Origin: Chloroflexota bacterium
Lineage (GTDB): Bacteria > Chloroflexota > Dehalococcoidia > Lucifugimonadales > Lucifugimonadaceae
Direction of reading: 5' to 3'
DNA: 9,930 nucleotides
Assembly: GCA_030831265.1 (NCBI GenBank)
Contig: JAURLM010000233.1
Location: 1 to 9,930 of the forward strand
Shown here one piece after another: positions 6,855-9,930 of the stretch. Every line of letters begins with the position of its first letter. Position 1 is the stretch's first letter. The notes under the pieces were generated by a model that saw only the letters and a program-made list of their open reading frames with translations, had not been told where the DNA came from and ran no database searches. Both the position numbers and the translations under genes were made by a program.

Positions 6855-7187
6855 ATGATCATTCTCCACGTATACATGACAGCGAAACCAGGCAAGGAAT
6901 CTGCGCTCGAAGCAGGTATCAGAGATTCATGGATTGCAGCCATGGCGAAGCAACCGGGGTTTCTTCACGCGGCGACACTCAAGCCATTCTCCGAGCAGCA
7001 GCTTGAAGCGCTTGGGGCCATGAAGCCTTCTCACACGTTTGAGGTAATCTCCTTCTGGGAATCAGAAGAAAAACGGCTCGAATGGGTTGCACGCCCGATT
7101 CATGACGAGGTGTTCATGCCGTTGTTGGAGCTAACGGAAAAAGTGGCTCCGACGCTGCAAACGGTGGAGCACAGCTGGAGCCTGTAG
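6855..7187 (+). CDS. Antibiotic biosynthesis monooxygenase (ABM)-like dimeric alpha-beta barrel protein
   Basis: A 110-residue single-domain protein. It begins with the beta strand MIILHVYMTAKPGKE and continues with an amphipathic helix, QPGFLHAATLKP, SHTFEVISFWES, a helix with HDEVFMPLLELTEK and a last strand TVEHSWSL. That order fits the ABM/YgiN ferredoxin-like fold, usually a homodimer. Members include cofactor-free monooxygenases, but also many with no known activity, so the function is open. ATG 6855 was chosen because AAGGA at 6844-6848 precedes it by six bases; an in-frame GTG at 6825 right after the previous stop would add ten residues of poor-looking sequence. It is the last gene of the ThuA cassette. 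It converges with the ATP-grasp gene, with 35 bases between stops and no clear terminator. Confidence 0.8.
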   Translation: MIILHVYMTAKPGKESALEAGIRDSWIAAMAKQPGFLHAATLKPFSEQQLEALGAMKPSHTFEVISFWESEEKRLEWVARPIHDEVFMPLLELTEKVAPTLQTVEHSWSL

Positions 7188-7222
7188 TCAGCAAGGCGGA
7201 TTGTGCCCGGCCAGCTATCTCA

Positions 7223-8299
7223 TCAAACTGTGCCGGACGGCTCACTTACCTCCTTGAGCAACAACTCCAGGCTGGACTTACGCTGCTCAATCTCAAAACG
7301 GGTCGTGAACACTGGCACACGGTCAAGTCCCGATACGAATATCGTTCCGGGAGTTACAGGGTTCAGCAACGGACGCTGGAATCCTCCGTCCTCACCGAAT
7401 GCGGCCTGAACAGCGGCATAAGGAACATTGAAGAACTTGCTGGCGAAATGGCATGAAGCCCCGCTCATAAACCTGCCCGGGTTGATCTCCGTTACCTTCG
7501 GGTTGCCCTCCATATCGTAGGCAACATCAACGCCAAGTACGCCATTGGGACGTTCAGCGACTGCACGAACTGCAGCGAGGCCAACTTGGTCTATTTCGGG
7601 ATCAGCAATTGCCTCTCCTGCGCCTGCGATGCCGCTAACACCAGACATCGCTATCCGGCCGAATTCCCAGTAAAGCCTTCGGCGCGACTGCGCTACGACA
7701 AGTTCCCCGTTGCTCCATACGGATTCCCAGCTGACGGTTTGCGGTCCGAGCAGTTCGGCCGCCATGAACCGCCCCCAACCTTTGTTCAGATTGATCCAAC
7801 TGATTGCAGATTCCATATCGGACACGGGCAGGGCACCGCTGGCACCTGAACCGACTAATGCGCGGAGCCAGATTTTTTCGCCGTATTCATCGAAAGCCTG
7901 TTTAAGGTCTCCCTGGTCGTTAATCCGCATACTCGAAGGGACTGGCACACCTGCTTTTTGCCACACAGCATTCGAGGCTGCTTTATCTTCACAAAGCATG
8001 ACAGTCTCATGGTCAGGCAGGAACGTTGTGCAGCCCAACCTGTCACGACCAGCAGAAATCGCAGGGATATCCGCTGTCACGTTTGTCAGGAGCAAGTCTG
8101 CATCCGTTTGCAGTACGACCTGAGCGACGACTGGTATGTACGCGGGATCAGACGCCCTTGGTACGAGGTGGACCTCATCAGTCTCGGCACGGGTGATACG
8201 AATTGGATCAGCATCAATCCCAATGAGATATAACGACGGGTCTGCTTGCTTCAGTGCCCTGGCATGCAGAACACCAAGCCTCCCACCAGCTCCGGACAA
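7223..8299 (-). CDS. CarB-type ATP-grasp domain protein
   Basis: A 358-residue protein in three parts. There is an N-terminal Rossmann-like pre-ATP-grasp domain (LSGAGGRLGVLHARAL, IGIDADP), then the CEDK linker (103-106). Next comes the ATP-grasp fold with a glycine-rich loop LVGSGASG (148-155) and metal-binding VTEINPGRF (269-277; Glu271 and Asn273). It resembles carbamoyl-phosphate-synthase large-subunit-like ligases, which join a carboxylate to an amine through an acyl-phosphate. The substrate is unknown. The start is uncertain. TTG at 8299 is the first standard codon, but it cuts the first beta strand, which runs back as RRRIIL. The frame is open to 8356 without ATG or GTG. A CTG at 8329 has AGAGG seven bases upstream and may be the real start. 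It may share a transcript with the small ORF at 8362-8505. Confidence 0.82.
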   Translation of the reverse strand: MSGAGGRLGVLHARALKQADPSLYLIGIDADPIRITRAETDEVHLVPRASDPAYIPVVAQVVLQTDADLLLTNVTADIPAISAGRDRLGCTTFLPDHETVMLCEDKAASNAVWQKAGVPVPSSMRINDQGDLKQAFDEYGEKIWLRALVGSGASGALPVSDMESAISWINLNKGWGRFMAAELLGPQTVSWESVWSNGELVVAQSRRRLYWEFGRIAMSGVSGIAGAGEAIADPEIDQVGLAAVRAVAERPNGVLGVDVAYDMEGNPKVTEINPGRFMSGASCHFASKFFNVPYAAVQAAFGEDGGFQRPLLNPVTPGTIFVSGLDRVPVFTTRFEIEQRKSSLELLLKEVSEPSGTV

Positions 8300-8361
8300 G
8301 ATAATGCGTCTGCGATTCCCAGCGTTCAGTGTGATGCCTCTGTAGTGTTCTTGTTATGTGC

Positions 8362-8505
8362 CTAGTAGTTACGTTTTTCGTAGTAGCCGGGTTTAAAATT
8401 TTGAGCAGTCTGCACACAGTGGTTACAGACTGAGAACGGCATGATTACCTTAGTACCACAGAGCGTTCGATGCACGAGTGGGTCATAGCGATATGCGTAA
8501 CCCAT
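8362..8505 (-). CDS. Possible 47-residue zinc-ribbon-like small protein or gene remnant
   Basis: From ATG 8505 to TAG 8362 the frame encodes 47 residues: a Tyr-rich start, PLVHRTLCG (9-17), SVCNHC (25-30), and a basic, aromatic tail KPGYYEKRNY. Cys16, Cys27 and Cys30 with His12 could bind zinc. The HRxxCG...VCxxC pattern recalls the C-terminal zinc ribbon found on some HxlR-type regulators; this is from memory. The DNA-binding part is missing, so it could be a stand-alone ribbon or the tail of a decayed regulator. The ribosome site is weak (GGGA just before the ATG). The ATP-grasp frame begins about 33 bases downstream. The longer in-frame extension to 8625 reads through a terminator hairpin and looks non-coding. 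Not certain to be a gene. Confidence 0.4.
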   Translation of the reverse strand: MGYAYRYDPLVHRTLCGTKVIMPFSVCNHCVQTAQNFKPGYYEKRNY

Positions 8506-8524
8506 AGTCCCGGATTTTTGAGCC

Positions 8525-8570
8525 AAAAGAAAACCCGGTGCTGGAAGCGATGGGTGCTTCCAGCACCGGG
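8525..8570 (-). terminator. Intrinsic terminator after the threonine synthase-NIL operon
   Basis: A perfect 15-bp stem pairs CCCGGTGCTGGAAGC (8534-8548) with its complement at 8556-8570, with a seven-base loop. On the minus strand it is followed by TTTTCTTTT (8533 down to 8525). It lies 66 bases past the NIL stop codon and points the right way to end that operon. There is no matching T-run on the plus side. Confidence 0.9.
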
Positions 8571-8572
8571 TA

Positions 8573-8601
8573 ATCGTACGAACATATGGTCTTTTCACCA
8601 A
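8573..8601 (-). promoter_or_regulatory. Weak promoter-like pair upstream of the hairpin
   Basis: On the minus strand, TTGGTG (8601-8596) and TACGAT (8578-8573) are 17 bases apart. If real, transcription would start just before the terminator hairpin and run toward the small ORF and ATP-grasp gene. Each hexamer is an incomplete match to consensus, and this could be chance. Confidence 0.2.
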
Positions 8602-8610
8602 CGGTCGAGA

Positions 8611-8627
8611 GATTGCGTTACGCAATC
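8611..8627. repeat. 17-bp perfect palindrome
   Basis: GATTGCGT, one central T, then ACGCAATC. The arms are eight bases each and fully complementary. It sits ten bases after the NIL stop codon and ten bases upstream of the weak promoter-like pair. Size and symmetry are like a dimeric repressor operator, but it has no T-run and is short for a terminator. Confidence 0.5.
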
Positions 8628-8636
8628 GGTCTGTGA

Positions 8637-8885
8637 TCAGTCGCCTTCGATGATATCTCCGCCTTCCAGCAGCCGGACATTCACTCCAAGGGAACGAACC
8701 CAGTTTAACCCGGCCTCAATTTCACTAGAGGCACCATCCAGTTCAAGCACAACCCAGCCTATTTCGCCTTCGATATGTGCCCGTCTAATGTTCGTGACAA
8801 GATCGTATTTCCTGCCAAGTTGATAGATGACAGGATCGGTTACCTTTTCACCTTCGAATGAGAACTCAACGCGTTTACGAGACAT
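8637..8885 (-). CDS. Stand-alone NIL domain protein
   Basis: An 82-residue protein that is essentially one NIL domain, the ferredoxin-like fold also found at the C-terminus of the methionine transporter ATPase MetN. It begins KRVEFSFEGEKVTDPVIYQLG, has TNIRRAHIEGEIGWVVLELDG at the signature position (Asn32-Ile33-Arg34 instead of Asn-Ile-Leu), and ends with GVNVRLLEGGD. In MetN the domain binds methionine. In some archaea and bacteria NIL-ferredoxin proteins take part in homocysteine synthesis; there are no iron-sulfur cysteines here. The ATG overlaps the threonine synthase stop by one base (TGATG), with AGGAG four bases upstream, so it is translationally coupled. It probably has a regulatory or sulfur-transfer role tied to the threonine/methionine branch; this is inference. 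Confidence 0.88.
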   Translation of the reverse strand: MSRKRVEFSFEGEKVTDPVIYQLGRKYDLVTNIRRAHIEGEIGWVVLELDGASSEIEAGLNWVRSLGVNVRLLEGGDIIEGD

Positions 8886-9930
8886 CAGGCTCCTGCCATA
8901 CCGGTAACAATTTCATCAAAAGACTCAACAGTAGGGTCAATCACGGGTGGGTTGATCGCACCCTCGACTGCTTCCAGTGTTTTCAACCCTGAACCAGTGA
9001 TAAGCGCAACAGTCTCCTCGTCGGGACCAATCACACCCTGCTGAGCCAGGCGCCGCAACGTAGAAATTACCACACCACCCGCAGTCTCGGTGAAGATACC
9101 CTCTGTCTCTGCTAGAAGACGCATGCCAGCAGCCACCTCGTCCTCAGGAACGGCGGTACCTGAACCTGATGATTGATTGGCGATAGCGACGGAGTACATA
9201 CCGTCCGCTGGTGTTCCGATAGCCAGTGATTTGGCAATGGTGTTAGGAACAACCGGCCGGGGATGCGTCTGACCGTCGATCATGGCACGCGCAACCGGAG
9301 AGCAACCTTCAGCCTGGGCGATGTGCATTCGCGTGTCGACACCGTCTATCAGGCCAAGCTGTGCAAATTCGTTCAGGCCTTTCCAGACCTTGGTGAACAG
9401 CGAACCCGATGCGACTGGAACGATCACATGCTTCGGGGCGTGCCAGCCGAGTTGCTCTGCAACTTCATAGCCAAGTGACTTGCTGCCCTCGGAGTAGTAC
9501 GGGCGCATGTTGATATTCACGAACGCCCATCGACGGTCGTCACCCAGTTCTGAACACAGCCGATTCACATCGTCATAGTTCCCGCGAACCAGGACAACGT
9601 TGCCGAATATGGCCGCACCGATGATCTTTCCGCGCTCAAGGTTTTCAGGCAGGAATACAACCGTATTCATCCGCGCCTTGTTGCCATGAGCAGCCGTTGC
9701 ACCGGCGAGGTTACCGGTAGAAGCACAGGCGATGGTGTCAAAGTCAAATTCCAGCGCTTTCGTGGTAGCCACAGAAACAACGCGGTCCTTGAAGGAGTGT
9801 GTCGGATTCGCTGCATCGTTCTTGATCCACAGGTTGTTGAGACCAAGCTCGCGACCCAGGTTGGTAGCGCGAATGAGCGGAGTCATGCCAGCGCCTATAT
9901 CGACAGCCTTTTCACGACCTACAGGAAGCA
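8885..9930 (-). CDS. thrC: Threonine synthase, 5' end outside the window
   Basis: A fold-type II PLP enzyme converting O-phosphohomoserine to threonine. 347 residues are visible. The frame is open through the right edge: LPVGREKAVDIGAG precedes the internal Met at 9886, as expected for family members. So the true start is outside, and about 50-80 N-terminal residues are missing. Key parts are GMTPLIRATNLG, the PLP lysine in NPTHSFKDR (Lys codon 9788-9790), CASTGNLAGATAAHG (cofactor phosphate and substrate loop), PVASGSLFTK, and GSGLKTLEAV near the end (pyridine-side Ser). Its stop overlaps the NIL gene by one base, and the pair ends at a strong terminator. Related enzymes such as threonine dehydratase or cysteine synthase are less likely given the GxGMTPL and SFKDR context. 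A homocysteine-forming role from the same substrate cannot be excluded. Confidence 0.92.
   Translation of the reverse strand, partial: LPVGREKAVDIGAGMTPLIRATNLGRELGLNNLWIKNDAANPTHSFKDRVVSVATTKALEFDFDTIACASTGNLAGATAAHGNKARMNTVVFLPENLERGKIIGAAIFGNVVLVRGNYDDVNRLCSELGDDRRWAFVNINMRPYYSEGSKSLGYEVAEQLGWHAPKHVIVPVASGSLFTKVWKGLNEFAQLGLIDGVDTRMHIAQAEGCSPVARAMIDGQTHPRPVVPNTIAKSLAIGTPADGMYSVAIANQSSGSGTAVPEDEVAAGMRLLAETEGIFTETAGGVVISTLRRLAQQGVIGPDEETVALITGSGLKTLEAVEGAINPPVIDPTVESFDEIVTGMAGA

Noticed and set aside
7188..7245. CCGGC/GCCGG inverted repeat between the convergent ABM and ATP-grasp genes as a bidirectional terminator
   Set aside because: Only a 5-bp stem with a loop of about 20 bases and no T-run on either strand.
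8506..8625. Upstream extension of the small ORF to 8625
   Set aside because: It reads straight through the terminator stem and its T-run, so this part is non-coding.
8470..8823. Plus-strand frame across the terminator and NIL gene
   Set aside because: Opposite-strand shadow of the NIL gene; it crosses the hairpin and lacks any recognisable motif.

Overview
This window is a dense stretch of bacterial chromosome at moderately high GC with short intergenic gaps. It shows no phage, transposon, CRISPR, rRNA or tRNA signal. The gene set is consistent with a Chloroflexota lineage, perhaps marine SAR202/Dehalococcoidia-like. It has an alaS-ruvX-aro cluster, a CysO-like sulfur carrier, a threonine synthase coupled to a stand-alone NIL-domain protein, and ThuA, SMP-30 and ABM enzymes. 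The taxonomic call is inference from gene content only.

Left half (1-4710, + strand): the 3' end of alaS overlaps ruvX by four bases. Then follow aroE, aroC, aroK and aroB, which encode four of the seven shikimate-pathway steps. The aroC-aroK-aroB block is tightly packed (3-bp gap, then an 11-bp overlap). A strong intrinsic terminator at 4670-4710 closes it. The shikimate enzymes appear intact, with a few unusual residues: Ser48 in AroC at a normally Arg position and Glu33 in AroK at a normally Asp position.

Middle (4747-7187): on the minus strand is a small ubiquitin-fold sulfur carrier, strongly CysO-like, whose encoded C-terminus is Gly-Gly-Cys rather than Gly-Gly. Divergent from it is a + strand cassette of ThuA-domain protein, SMP-30/gluconolactonase-like protein and ABM-domain protein. 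Its upstream region carries a 16-bp direct repeat.

Right half (7223-9930, - strand): a CarB-type ATP-grasp protein with no standard start codon at its natural N-terminus is preceded by a possible 47-residue zinc-ribbon ORF. Upstream lies the threonine synthase-NIL pair, closed by a 15-bp perfect-stem terminator. Threonine synthase runs off the right edge.

How it fits together: the left half makes chorismate. The scattered minus-strand genes (CysO-like carrier, NIL protein, threonine synthase-type PLP enzyme) could form a protein-thiocarboxylate route into cysteine or homocysteine. That is the most interesting hypothesis here, but it is inference: no activating enzyme or JAMM protease is visible in the window.
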